Origin: Microbulbifer sp. TB1203
Lineage (GTDB): Bacteria; Pseudomonadota; Gammaproteobacteria; Pseudomonadales; Cellvibrionaceae
DNA length: 64,000 nucleotides
Direction of reading: 5' to 3'
NCBI RefSeq assembly: GCF_030997045.1
Contig: NZ_CP116899.1
Span: 4,798,001-4,862,000 of the forward strand
Part shown: piece by piece, positions 52,845 to 60,583 of the stretch
Layout of the letters: each line of letters starts with the position of its first letter
How positions within the stretch are numbered: the first letter of the stretch is position 1
Made by a program: the position numbers and the translations under genes
The notes under the pieces: generated by a model
Database searches by the model: none
Seen by the model: only the letters and a program-made list of their open reading frames with translations
What the model was told of the DNA's origin: nothing

Positions 52845-53000
52845 CTATCCCATTTCCAGAGGGGAAGTGTAACCACTTGTTTCTATTGTGATTTCTGGCA
52901 ATTGCGGATTCTGCGCTGAGATATCGGCCTCGGTGATCATTTTCCCATTGGCGCTCGTGCCGCCAATACTGTATATATAGCCAGCACAACCTTCATGCAT
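52845..53000 (-). CDS. Possible 51-aa peptide in the intI leader (speculative)
   Basis: A minus-strand frame from ATG 53000 to TAG 52845 reads MHEGCAGYIYSIGGTSANGK and goes on to ISAQNPQLPEITIETSGYTSPLEMG. Its composition is more protein-like than the other frames here. It overlaps the intI promoter and LexA-like box, and no ribosome site is obvious. It may be a leader peptide, a remnant of an older gene, or chance. Confidence 0.25.
   Translation of the reverse strand: MHEGCAGYIYSIGGTSANGKMITEADISAQNPQLPEITIETSGYTSPLEMG
52948..52984 (+). promoter_or_regulatory. intI promoter with LexA-like box
   Basis: CTGTATATATAGCCAG at 52969-52984 matches the LexA consensus CTGT-N8-ACAG at all but one defined position. 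It overlaps a TATATA -10 box (52972-52977); TTGGCG at 52948-52953, 18 bases upstream, is a plausible -35. LexA control of integrase expression by the SOS response is known for other integrons. Confidence 0.65.
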
Positions 53001-53017
53001 CAGGCAAGGAGTCGCAG

Positions 53018-54013
53018 ATGATTGATGTTCCAGTCCCTTTACCAGCCCAGCCCGTCCGTTTAATGGACCGGCTGCGGGCGTTTATGCGGGCGCGGCATAT
53101 GGCTTACCGCACGGAGAAGAGCTATTGCGGGTGGATTCGGGAGTTCATCCGCTTTCACGACAAGCGTCATCCGGAGACGATGGGGGCGGCGGAGGTGGAG
53201 GTGTGGCTGAGTCACCTGGCTAATAATCGATCGGTTGCAATCAATACGCAGAAGACAGCGCTGAATGCGGTTGTGTTTTTGTACAAGCAGTTTCTGGGGC
53301 GGGAGCTGGGGGAGTTGAAGTTCAACCGAACGGCTAAGGGGCGCAGGTTGCCCACGGTGTTCACCCATGAGGAGGCGGTGCGGGTACTGTCGCTGATGCG
53401 CGGGGATCACAAGCTGGCGGCGAGCCTGATGTACGGTTCGGGGCTGCGGGTGATGGAGGCGGTTCGCTTGCGGGTACAGGATGTGGATTTCGGGCAGGGG
53501 TGCCTGTTTGTGCGCGAGGCGAAGGGGGAGAAATGGCGCCGCACCTTGTTGCCGAATACGCTGGTGGAGCCGCTGCGCGCGCAGGTCCAGCTGGCGCTGG
53601 CTCTGCACCAGCAGGATTTGAGCGAGGGCTTTGGGGCGGTGTATTTGCCCGGCGCGCTGGCGAAGAAGTATCCGAAAGCACCGGTAAGCTCGGCATGGCA
53701 GTATGTGTTCCCTGCGCCCAATCGCGCGCTGGACCCGCGCAGCCAGGTGGTTCGCCGTCACCATCTGGGCGAGCAACAGGTTCGCCGTTCGGTTGCGCGG
53801 GCGCTGGCCGAGGCACGGATTCACAAAAAGGCCAGTTGCCATACCTTTCGGCACTCGTTTGCCACCAACCTGCTGCATGCCGGTACAGATATCCGCAGTA
53901 TTCAGGAGCTGATGGGACACAGCGATATCAATACGACCATGATTTATACCCATGTGGTCGGCGCTCATGAACGGGGTGTGACGAGTCCGCTGGATGGGGT
54001 GGGTTTTGGTTAA
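53018..54013 (+). CDS. intI: Integron integrase (site-specific tyrosine recombinase)
   Basis: A 331-residue tyrosine recombinase that excises and inserts gene cassettes at attC and attI sites. Catalytic residues are R144 (SGLRVMEA), H275 and R278 (CHTFRHSFATNLL), H301 (LMGHSDI) and Y310 (TTMIYTHV). The integron-specific insert near the active site is present as APVSSAWQYVFPAPNRALDP, which separates IntI from XerC/D. The ATG has AAGGAG seven bases upstream. No frameshift, so it may be active. The array lies on the opposite side of its promoter, the usual divergent layout. Confidence 0.97.
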   Translation: MIDVPVPLPAQPVRLMDRLRAFMRARHMAYRTEKSYCGWIREFIRFHDKRHPETMGAAEVEVWLSHLANNRSVAINTQKTALNAVVFLYKQFLGRELGELKFNRTAKGRRLPTVFTHEEAVRVLSLMRGDHKLAASLMYGSGLRVMEAVRLRVQDVDFGQGCLFVREAKGEKWRRTLLPNTLVEPLRAQVQLALALHQQDLSEGFGAVYLPGALAKKYPKAPVSSAWQYVFPAPNRALDPRSQVVRRHHLGEQQVRRSVARALAEARIHKKASCHTFRHSFATNLLHAGTDIRSIQELMGHSDINTTMIYTHVVGAHERGVTSPLDGVGFG

Positions 54014-54146
54014 TGAGCCGGCGTATGCGGGCGCGCCAGCCCGGATATTACATTGCGGTGCAAAGATGATTCCCCGGGGCTTCGGCGTCAGGGAGCTTCC
54101 TGTGAGAGCCTGCAGGGCAGGCTCCCGCAACGCAGATTCCAGCGTT

Positions 54147-54641
54147 TTACTTGCTCGACCAGTGCACGTGCACGATCTTCCACTCATCGCCGATGCGTTT
54201 GAGTACCAGGGTTTCCATGCTCTGCAGGTCCAGCGATTTACCCTTGTACTCTCCCTGCAGCCGTGAGCGCCCGTAGGAGAAGGCCAGGTCCTCCCCCTCC
54301 CGTACCTGCAGTTCCTGCTGGGAGACGTCCATCTGTTTCAGGAAGGTGATATCCGCTGGCAGGTGGTGGCCGGCATATTCCTGTGCCGAGCGCTCTACCG
54401 ATCCCCCTTCAAAAATAACCACTGCGTCCGCCAGTACACTCAGTACGGCATCCTCGTCGCCTTCGCGCAACGCGCGATGGAATTCCTGTACGGTTTTTCC
54501 TGCACCGGTTTCCATGCCGGAAAACATCGCCGGGTCTTTTTCTCCGTAGGGCTTGTCGCCGTGGGCGGTGGCGGCAAGAGGTATTGCGCTCAGCAAAATT
54601 GAGAATCCCGAAGCGCAGAGAGCCTTGAATAATTTTTGCAT
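54147..54641 (-). CDS. Exported NTF2/SnoaL-like (DUF4440-type) protein
   Basis: A 164-residue protein with a signal peptide (cleaved near TAHG) and a cone-shaped NTF2-like fold: TVQEFHRALREGDEDAVLSVLADAVVIFEGG, YAGHHLPADITFLKQM, and VLKRIGDEWKIVHVHWSSK at the end. In copper loci such proteins are found last in the operon; their task is not known. The start at 54641 is where the signal peptide begins. Confidence 0.78.
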   Translation of the reverse strand: MQKLFKALCASGFSILLSAIPLAATAHGDKPYGEKDPAMFSGMETGAGKTVQEFHRALREGDEDAVLSVLADAVVIFEGGSVERSAQEYAGHHLPADITFLKQMDVSQQELQVREGEDLAFSYGRSRLQGEYKGKSLDLQSMETLVLKRIGDEWKIVHVHWSSK

Positions 54642-54655
54642 GGTGTTTTTCCAGG

Positions 54656-55177
54656 TCAGTGATGGTGGCCGGGGACCTCTTCGTCCCGCGCGGTGAGTAT
54701 CTGGTACTGCTGTGGCGTCAACTCCGGCAGTTTTTGCAGAAAGGCCACCATGGCCCAGATACGCTGGTCGTCGTGGGTGGGGCCCCAGGCGGGCATGCCG
54801 GAGGCCTTGATGCCGTGCTTGATCGCCCAGAACTGGCGGCGGGGATCGCCGGCGCGCTTGGTGAGATTGGGTGGCGCCGGGTAGAGGCCCTGGCTGAGTT
54901 CGCTCTCCTTTCCACCAGGTTTCAAATGGCAGCCGACGCACATCTCGTTGTAATCCGGGCCGCCTTCGATCAGCAGTTCCGGGTCGTCCAGGTCTGGTAC
55001 CTGTATATCCTTCGATGCGCGCTCGATGGATCTGTCGCGCAGGGTTTCCAGTGCCCAGTGGGTAAATGCCGTGTGCGGCACGTCGGCACCGGCCGGGTAG
55101 GTGCCGGAGTAGATGAAGGCCACGAAGCCGAGGCAGAGGGCAATCGCGGTGAGCAAGAGGGTTTTTATCGCCGTCAT
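54656..55177 (-). CDS. Monoheme c-type cytochrome
   Basis: A 173-residue protein with one N-terminal membrane/signal segment and a single heme motif CVGCH (residues 80-84). An axial methionine is likely in the segment KASGMPAWGP. It ends with a His-rich tail (VPGHHH). The start at 55177 has GGAG six bases upstream. It lies in the copper operon and may pass electrons to or from the multicopper oxidases; this is inference. Confidence 0.88.
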   Translation of the reverse strand: MTAIKTLLLTAIALCLGFVAFIYSGTYPAGADVPHTAFTHWALETLRDRSIERASKDIQVPDLDDPELLIEGGPDYNEMCVGCHLKPGGKESELSQGLYPAPPNLTKRAGDPRRQFWAIKHGIKASGMPAWGPTHDDQRIWAMVAFLQKLPELTPQQYQILTARDEEVPGHHH

Positions 55178-55188
55178 TGTCGGCTCCG

Positions 55189-55416
55189 TTATTTTTCTGT
55201 TTCGGGTTTTTCTTCCGGGTGCAGCTGTTTCATGCACTTTTTGATCAGTGCCTGGGTGACCGGATCCTGTTTGTCCATTTTTTCCATGTCCATGTCTTTG
55301 AGTGCGGCGCACTGGGGTTTTTCTGACTTGTCTTTGTGCTGGCTTGGGTCGTGGGCATGGGTCGCTTGGGTGAGCAATAAAGTGATTATCAAGAGGGTGG
55401 GGGTAAAAATTTTCAT
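55189..55416 (-). CDS. Small periplasmic Met/Lys-rich protein
   Basis: A 75-residue product with a signal peptide (cleaved near THA) and a charged mature part: HDPSQHKDKSEKPQCAALKDMDMEKMDKQ. Histidines, methionines and two cysteines could bind copper. It lies between copB and the cytochrome gene in the same direction. Family not recognised. Confidence 0.68.
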   Translation of the reverse strand: MKIFTPTLLIITLLLTQATHAHDPSQHKDKSEKPQCAALKDMDMEKMDKQDPVTQALIKKCMKQLHPEEKPETEK

Positions 55417-55455
55417 GATTTATTTCCTGAGCATTTGTTATGGGTGTAGGAGCGG

Positions 55456-56199
55456 TCAAAACCAGGTGCGGAGGCCGAGCACCCAGGTGGTGTCGCTGAC
55501 ACTTTCTCCCTTTGCGCGGGCAAAACCAGCCGCTTCGCCGAATTTCTTCTCGTAGTGTACGCCAATATAGGGCGCGAACTGGCGGGTGATTTCGTAGCGC
55601 AGGCGCAGGCCGGCTTCCATGTCCGAGAGGCCGGAGCCGGTGTTGGTGGCCGGGTCGTTCTGGCCGTAGAAATCGAGTTCAATTTCCGGGCTCAAAATCA
55701 ATCGCTGGGTAAACAGCAGTTCATACTCGGCCTCCAGGCGCATGGCGCTGTCGCCGCCCTCGCCGACAAACAGCGTCGCGTCCACTTCAAAGAAGTAGGG
55801 CGCCAGCCCCTGGAAGCCGATGGCCGCCCAGTTCTTGCTCGGCCCGTCTTCCAGCCTGAAGTCATGGCGCAGACCCATCTGCAGGTCCCAGAAGGGCGCC
55901 ACCGCGCGGCTGTACAGTGCCTGCAGTTCCGCGTTCTCGGTTTCGCCGTTCTCCCGTTCCAACTCCCCCTTGAGCCACAGCTTGTCCCGGTTGCCGCCGA
56001 ACCAGAGGTCGCCCTTGAGCGCATCGCTATCCTCTTCGCGCACTTCCAACTGGTCCAGCTTGCCCATGGTGAACAGCTTCTCGTGATCCATCACATGATC
56101 CGGGATATCGGCGTCTTCGTGCTTGTCGCCGTCCTGATAGGCGGTTTGCGCCTTGGCACCAGATGCGATCAGCGCGGCCAGTAAAACAAATTTTTTCAT
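55456..56199 (-). CDS. copB: Copper resistance outer-membrane protein CopB/PcoB
   Basis: A 247-residue protein with a signal peptide (cleaved near GAKA), then the CopB domain: FTMGKLDQLEVREEDSDALKGDLWFGGNRDKLWLKGELERENGETENAELQALYSRAVAPFWDLQMGLRHDF. A beta-barrel ends in ...VLGLRTWF with a terminal phenylalanine. CopB binds or sequesters copper at the outer membrane. The Met/His-rich N-terminal region of classical CopB is very short here. GAGGAGAT precedes the ATG at 56199, 13 bases after copA. Confidence 0.92.
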   Translation of the reverse strand: MKKFVLLAALIASGAKAQTAYQDGDKHEDADIPDHVMDHEKLFTMGKLDQLEVREEDSDALKGDLWFGGNRDKLWLKGELERENGETENAELQALYSRAVAPFWDLQMGLRHDFRLEDGPSKNWAAIGFQGLAPYFFEVDATLFVGEGGDSAMRLEAEYELLFTQRLILSPEIELDFYGQNDPATNTGSGLSDMEAGLRLRYEITRQFAPYIGVHYEKKFGEAAGFARAKGESVSDTTWVLGLRTWF

Positions 56200-56212
56200 T
56201 GCTTCTATCTCC

Positions 56213-58198
56213 TCAGACCACGCGCACTTCGCGGAACATGCCGGGCATATGGAACAGCAGGTGGCAGTGGTAGGCCCAGCGGCCGTAGGCGTCCGCAGTG
56301 ACCAGGTAGCTGATCTTGGCGCCCGGCTGCACCAGTATCGTGTGCTTGCGCGGAATACGATTCCCATCGCCGGTTTCCAGTTCGCTCCACATGCCGTGCA
56401 GGTGGATGGGGTGGGTCATCATGGTGTCGTTGACCAGGGTGATGCGAATCCGCTCGCCGTACTTGAGCATCAGCGGTTCGGCATCGTTGAACTGGATGCC
56501 GTCCATGGACCAGACATAGCGGTGCATATTGCCGGTGAGGTGCAGTTGCAGTTCCCGTTCCGGTTCGCGCTTGTCGATAGTCGGAGTGAGGTTGCGCAGA
56601 TCGCCGTAGTTGAGAACGCGGCGGCCGTAGCGCTGCTGGTGATCGCGAAGCCCGATGCCCGGGTCGTTCAGGCCATCCATGGGCTGATCCGCGCGCATGT
56701 CCACCGTGTAGGCGAACTCGCTGGGCAGGTGCACTATGGGTTTGTTGCTGCCGTGGCCGGCGCGGCCCAGGTTCTCCGTGAACCACACGCCCTGCATACC
56801 GCCCAGATTGCCGCGGCCGCCGTACGGGGTGTAGTTGGTATCGGAACCCGGGCTATGTTGGCTGTGATCCATCGAATTCATGCTGCCGTGCTGGCTGTGA
56901 TCCATGTTGCCCATGTCGCCGTGCTGGCTGTGATCCATGCCGCCGTGCATTTCCCCGGAGCTTGCGGCGGGCCCGTGGCCCGTATGCGGAGCTGGAGCTC
57001 CGCGCTCCCGGGGGGAACCGTGGTCCCCGTGTCCCATCCCCATGTCGCGATGCGTCAACACCGGTGCATAGTCCATGGGCGGTACCTCCGCATACAGGCC
57101 CAATTCCGGGGTGAGGGTGCCGCGGGCGAAGCCGGTGCGGTCGATGCCCTGTGCGAACAGCGTGTAGGCGCGGTCGTCCGCGGGTTCGACGATCACGTCG
57201 TAGGTTTCGGCCACGCCGATGCGGAATTCGTCCACGGTGACCGGCTCGATATTTTGGCCGTCGCTGGCCACTACGGTCATCTTCAGGCCTGGGATGCGCA
57301 CATCGAAGATGGTCATGGCGGCGGCATTGATAAAGCGCAGGCGCACTTTCTCCCCGCGTTTGAACAGCGCGGTCCAGTTATCTTCGGGGGTCTGGCCGTT
57401 CATCAGGTAGGTGTAGGTGTAGCCGGTCACGTCGGAGATGTCGGTATCGGACATGCGCATCCGGTTCCACATTCCGCGCTCGCGGAAAGTGCGGGCCACG
57501 CCCTTTTCGCGGATATCGCTCCACAGGTCGCCCACGGTGCGTCGGCGGAAGTTGTAGTAGTGGCTTTCCTTTTTCAGGTGGCCGTAGATCTCCAGCGGCG
57601 ATTCGTCGCTCCAGTCGGACAGCAGTACGACGTATTCGCGGTCGTAGGCCACCGGGTCCGGCTCCGCCGGGTCGATTACGATGGCGCCGTAGAGACCGGT
57701 CTGTTCCTGGAAGCCGGAGTGGCTGTGGTACCAGTAGGTGCCGCTCTGCTTGACTTGGAACTCGTAGCGATAGGTTTCCCCCGGCTGGATACCGTTGAAG
57801 CTGAGGCCGGGTACGCCGTCCATATCGGTGGGCAGGATAAGGCCGTGCCAGTGGATGGAGCTGTCGTGGGCCAGGTTGTTGGTGACATTCAGGGTGACCT
57901 TCTGCCCCTCTTTCCAGCGCAGGATCGGCGCCGGCAAGCTGCCGTTGACCGTGGTGGCCTGCCGCTCGCGGCCGGTGAAGTTTACCCTGGTGTAGCCGAT
58001 GCCCAGGTCGAAGTGATTGCCGCGCAGTGTCTGCACCGCCTGGCGGGGTTCCGGTCGCGGGGAAGCGGCGCGCAGGCCGCTCGGCAGGGCCAGGGCGCTG
58101 GCGGCGGCGCCAGTAACAGCGCCTGCGGCGAGGCCGGTAACAAAAGTACGCCGGGACAGTTGTGGCAATTGGATTCTGCCGTTATTCGGTTTCTCCAT
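56213..58198 (-). CDS. Copper resistance multicopper oxidase CopA (Tat-exported)
   Basis: Three-cupredoxin-domain oxidase of 661 residues with a twin-arginine signal (LSRRTFVTGLAAGA). Copper sites: IHWHGLILP, WYHSHSGFQEQ, HPIHLHGMW and HCHLLFHMPGM. A Met/His/Ser-rich linker (MDHSQHGDMGNMDHSQHGSM) near residues 380-440 is typical of CopA and binds extra copper. Within it, SPRERGAPAPHTGHGPAASS is encoded by a palindromic repeat. It oxidises Cu(I) to Cu(II) in the periplasm. Followed 13 bases later by copB. Confidence 0.94.
   Translation of the reverse strand: MEKPNNGRIQLPQLSRRTFVTGLAAGAVTGAAASALALPSGLRAASPRPEPRQAVQTLRGNHFDLGIGYTRVNFTGRERQATTVNGSLPAPILRWKEGQKVTLNVTNNLAHDSSIHWHGLILPTDMDGVPGLSFNGIQPGETYRYEFQVKQSGTYWYHSHSGFQEQTGLYGAIVIDPAEPDPVAYDREYVVLLSDWSDESPLEIYGHLKKESHYYNFRRRTVGDLWSDIREKGVARTFRERGMWNRMRMSDTDISDVTGYTYTYLMNGQTPEDNWTALFKRGEKVRLRFINAAAMTIFDVRIPGLKMTVVASDGQNIEPVTVDEFRIGVAETYDVIVEPADDRAYTLFAQGIDRTGFARGTLTPELGLYAEVPPMDYAPVLTHRDMGMGHGDHGSPRERGAPAPHTGHGPAASSGEMHGGMDHSQHGDMGNMDHSQHGSMNSMDHSQHSPGSDTNYTPYGGRGNLGGMQGVWFTENLGRAGHGSNKPIVHLPSEFAYTVDMRADQPMDGLNDPGIGLRDHQQRYGRRVLNYGDLRNLTPTIDKREPERELQLHLTGNMHRYVWSMDGIQFNDAEPLMLKYGERIRITLVNDTMMTHPIHLHGMWSELETGDGNRIPRKHTILVQPGAKISYLVTADAYGRWAYHCHLLFHMPGMFREVRVV
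56985..57020. repeat. REP-like palindrome inside the copA oxidase gene
   Basis: GCGGAGCTGGAGCTCCGC followed by GCTCCCGGG is the same palindrome as the intergenic copies near 27275 and (variant) 5660. It is in frame here and adds residues around GAPAPHTG to the Met/His-rich linker. Confidence 0.7.
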
Positions 58199-58209
58199 TT
58201 ATATTGACC

Positions 58210-58701
58210 TCAGAACTGTTCCGCGGCGGTGGTGATCTCGGCGTAGACCTCCCGGCTGCCGTCCCGGTTGAGCTGCCATACCTGATAGGGAGTGAATTTG
58301 TCTTCGTACTCCATGCCCGGGCTGCCCAGGGGCATGGCCGGCACTGCGAGACCGCGGGCGCCGGTGGGCGGGTTCTGGAGGAAGCGGCGGACCAGCTTTG
58401 CCGGGATATGGCCTTCAAAAACGTAACCGTCCGAGGTCACGCTGGTGTGGCAGGACTGGAATTCGGGTTCTATGCCGTGGCGGCTTTTCACTGCGCCGAG
58501 GTCGTCGACATCGCGGGCGGTAACGGCAAAGCCGAGGTCTTCGGCGTGCTTTACCCAGAGCTTGCAGCAGCCGCAGGTGGCGCTTTTGTAGGTGGTCAGT
58601 TCGACGGCGGCGGCATTGTCGGCGGAGTTGTCTTCAGCGCAGGCGGAGAGTGCCAGCAGAGTCAGGCCGCCCAGGCAGGCGGCGAACAGTTTACGGTTCA
58701 T
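58210..58701 (-). CDS. DUF411 metal-binding lipoprotein
   Basis: A 163-residue protein with a lipoprotein-type signal (TLLALSACAED) and the DUF411 domain: LTTYKSATCGCCKLWVKHAEDLGFAV, then CHTSVTSDGYVFEGHIPAKLVRRFL and GLAVPAMPLGSPGM. The CGCC motif and later histidines are thought to bind copper. DUF411 genes are regular companions of copper operons, as here between the Cys-rich protein and CopA. Confidence 0.88.
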   Translation of the reverse strand: MNRKLFAACLGGLTLLALSACAEDNSADNAAAVELTTYKSATCGCCKLWVKHAEDLGFAVTARDVDDLGAVKSRHGIEPEFQSCHTSVTSDGYVFEGHIPAKLVRRFLQNPPTGARGLAVPAMPLGSPGMEYEDKFTPYQVWQLNRDGSREVYAEITTAAEQF

Positions 58702-58804
58702 GGAATGGCCTCATTTCAGGTCATTGGACAGGCGCAGCCGTTTTCCGGGCGCGCGGGGTCAGGAAATAAAGAAAGGTGCCAGCGACGGGCGCACCAATCC
58801 CGTA

Positions 58805-59185
58805 TCAGGGGTGGATCGGTGGGCGAATGGCGGTTTCGGGCTCGGGGGAGGAGTTGATTTCCGCGTAGGCGGTGGCCGGGGTGTTGCGCAGCGGCGCGGC
58901 GGCCTGGAGGTCACCGGCGGGCAGGGCGCCAGCGCAGTGGCCGGGGCAGCAGCCGCAGGTCTGGTCGCAGTCGGTGTTCTCGCCGGTTGTAGTGGTCTCA
59001 CTGCAGTGACTGGTCACCGTTGCTTCGTCGCAGTGCATCTTGTGGTCCATGCCGAGCATAGACTCGGCGGGGGCCTGTACTGCCTCGTCGTGACTATCCA
59101 TTTCGGCACAGGGCGCCGCCAGCGCCCGGCCGGCGATGGCCAGGAGCAGCAACAGCAGCAGTGTCATGGCAGCCGGTGTGCGCAT
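58805..59185 (-). CDS. Cys/His/Met-rich exported protein
   Basis: A 126-residue protein with a signal peptide (cleaved near RALA) and a metal-binding composition: MLGMDHKMHCDEATVTSHCSE, then DCDQTCGCCPGHCAG. It resembles small periplasmic copper-binding proteins found with CopA/CopB; no named family. It lies 103 bases before the DUF411 gene on the same strand. Confidence 0.68.
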   Translation of the reverse strand: MRTPAAMTLLLLLLLAIAGRALAAPCAEMDSHDEAVQAPAESMLGMDHKMHCDEATVTSHCSETTTTGENTDCDQTCGCCPGHCAGALPAGDLQAAAPLRNTPATAYAEINSSPEPETAIRPPIHP

Positions 59186-59254
59186 AGGAAAAATCGATTG
59201 GTCGAAACCCGCGTTATCCTAGAGGCCAGCGGCCGTCTTGGCAAGGCGGGCTTC

Positions 59255-60559
59255 TCATCCGGACCGGCGCGGCGGCTCGCCGAAATCGGGATCGCGACTC
59301 ACGCGCCAGGCCACGGTGCCGGGCGGCGCTTTGTACCAGCCGGGGTCGCGGTAGTCCCCCGGCTCCAGGTCGTCGCGCACTTTGACCAGGGTGAACATGC
59401 CGCCCATCTCGATATTGCCGTAGGGGCCCACCCCCACCAACATCGGCAGGGTGTTTTCCGGTCCCGGGAGGCCCATCTCTGTGTGCTCCTGGTGTTCCGC
59501 CATACCGTAGCGGCCCATGGGCATGAAGCCCGGCAACATCTTTTTTATTTCGTCCGCAACGCCGCTCTGATCCACGCCCAAGGGGTTGGGGATCTCGTGG
59601 CCCATGGCGTTCATGGTGTGGTGGGCCATATGGCAGTGGAAGGCCCAGTCGCCGGGGACGGCGGTGAACTCGATATCGCGGGTCTGGCCCACGGCGACGA
59701 TTTCGGTGGCCTCGCTGCGCCACTGGGAGCGGGGCCAGCGGCCGCCGTCGGAGCCGGTGACATAGAACTGGGCTCCGTGCAGGTGAATGGGGTGGTTCCA
59801 CATGGACAGATTGGCCATGCGTATCCGCACTCGCTCGCCGGTGCGCGCCACTATGGGATCGATGGCCGGGAACACCTTGCTGTTGAAGGTCCACAGGTCG
59901 AACTCCACCATCACCGATGGGTCGGGCCGGTAGGTGCCGGGGTGAACCATCCAGTTGTGCAGGAGCAGGCAGTAGTCGCGATCCACCGGTACCGGTTCCG
60001 GTTCCCGCGGGTGGATGATGAACATTCCCATCATGCCCGCCGCCATCTGCACCATCTCATCCGCGTGGGGGTGGTACATATGGGTACCGTGCTGTTTGAG
60101 GGTGAACTCGTAGGCGAAGGTCTCGCCGGGTTGGATATGTGGCTGCGACACGCCGCCCACACCGTCCATGCCGCTGGGAAGAATGATGCCGTGCCAGTGG
60201 ATGGTGGTGTGCTCCCCGAGGCGGTTGGTCACCAGTATGCGCACCCGGTCGCCCTCCACCGCCTCGATGGTGGGCCCGGGGGTGGTGCCGTTGTAGCCCC
60301 AGCATTTGGCCACGGTGCCGGGGGCGAACTCGTGTTCGAACTCCTCTGCCACCAGATGGAACTCCTTGACCCCGTCCTTCATTACATAGGGCAGAGTCCA
60401 GCCGTTGAGGGTGCGCACCGGCGCATGAACGGGCACTCTTGCGGCTTTCGGTTGCGCTGCGGCCGGCGGATAGGCGTCGTCCCCTGTTGCCTGCGCGGCG
60501 AGCGCCGCACCCAGTGAACCCAGGCCGCCGGCCTGCAAAAATCTCCGCCGCGAAATCAT
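59255..60559 (-). CDS. Second multicopper oxidase (Tat-exported)
   Basis: A 434-residue cupredoxin oxidase with a twin-arginine signal (MISRRRFLQAGGLGSLG). Copper motifs are TIHWHGIILP, THMYHPHADE, HPIHLHGAQF and FHCHMAHHTMNAMG. The last is the C-terminal blue-copper motif HCHMAHH...M. It is shorter than CopA and lacks its Met-rich linker. Such oxidases occur with CusC-type efflux genes; it follows the TolC-like gene by 24 bases. Confidence 0.92.
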   Translation of the reverse strand: MISRRRFLQAGGLGSLGAALAAQATGDDAYPPAAAQPKAARVPVHAPVRTLNGWTLPYVMKDGVKEFHLVAEEFEHEFAPGTVAKCWGYNGTTPGPTIEAVEGDRVRILVTNRLGEHTTIHWHGIILPSGMDGVGGVSQPHIQPGETFAYEFTLKQHGTHMYHPHADEMVQMAAGMMGMFIIHPREPEPVPVDRDYCLLLHNWMVHPGTYRPDPSVMVEFDLWTFNSKVFPAIDPIVARTGERVRIRMANLSMWNHPIHLHGAQFYVTGSDGGRWPRSQWRSEATEIVAVGQTRDIEFTAVPGDWAFHCHMAHHTMNAMGHEIPNPLGVDQSGVADEIKKMLPGFMPMGRYGMAEHQEHTEMGLPGPENTLPMLVGVGPYGNIEMGGMFTLVKVRDDLEPGDYRDPGWYKAPPGTVAWRVSRDPDFGEPPRRSG

Positions 60560-60583
60560 ATTGAGTCTCCGCTGCTGCGCCGC

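Noticed and set aside
52660..52989. 109-codon minus-strand frame in the attI region
   Set aside because: Runs across the cassette junction and Pc candidate; no ribosome site or family resemblance.
56153..58207. 684-codon plus-strand frame
   Set aside because: Antisense to the CopA oxidase, which has clear copper motifs.
58592..60517. 641-codon plus-strand frame
   Set aside because: Antisense to three copper genes; no motif, shadow composition.
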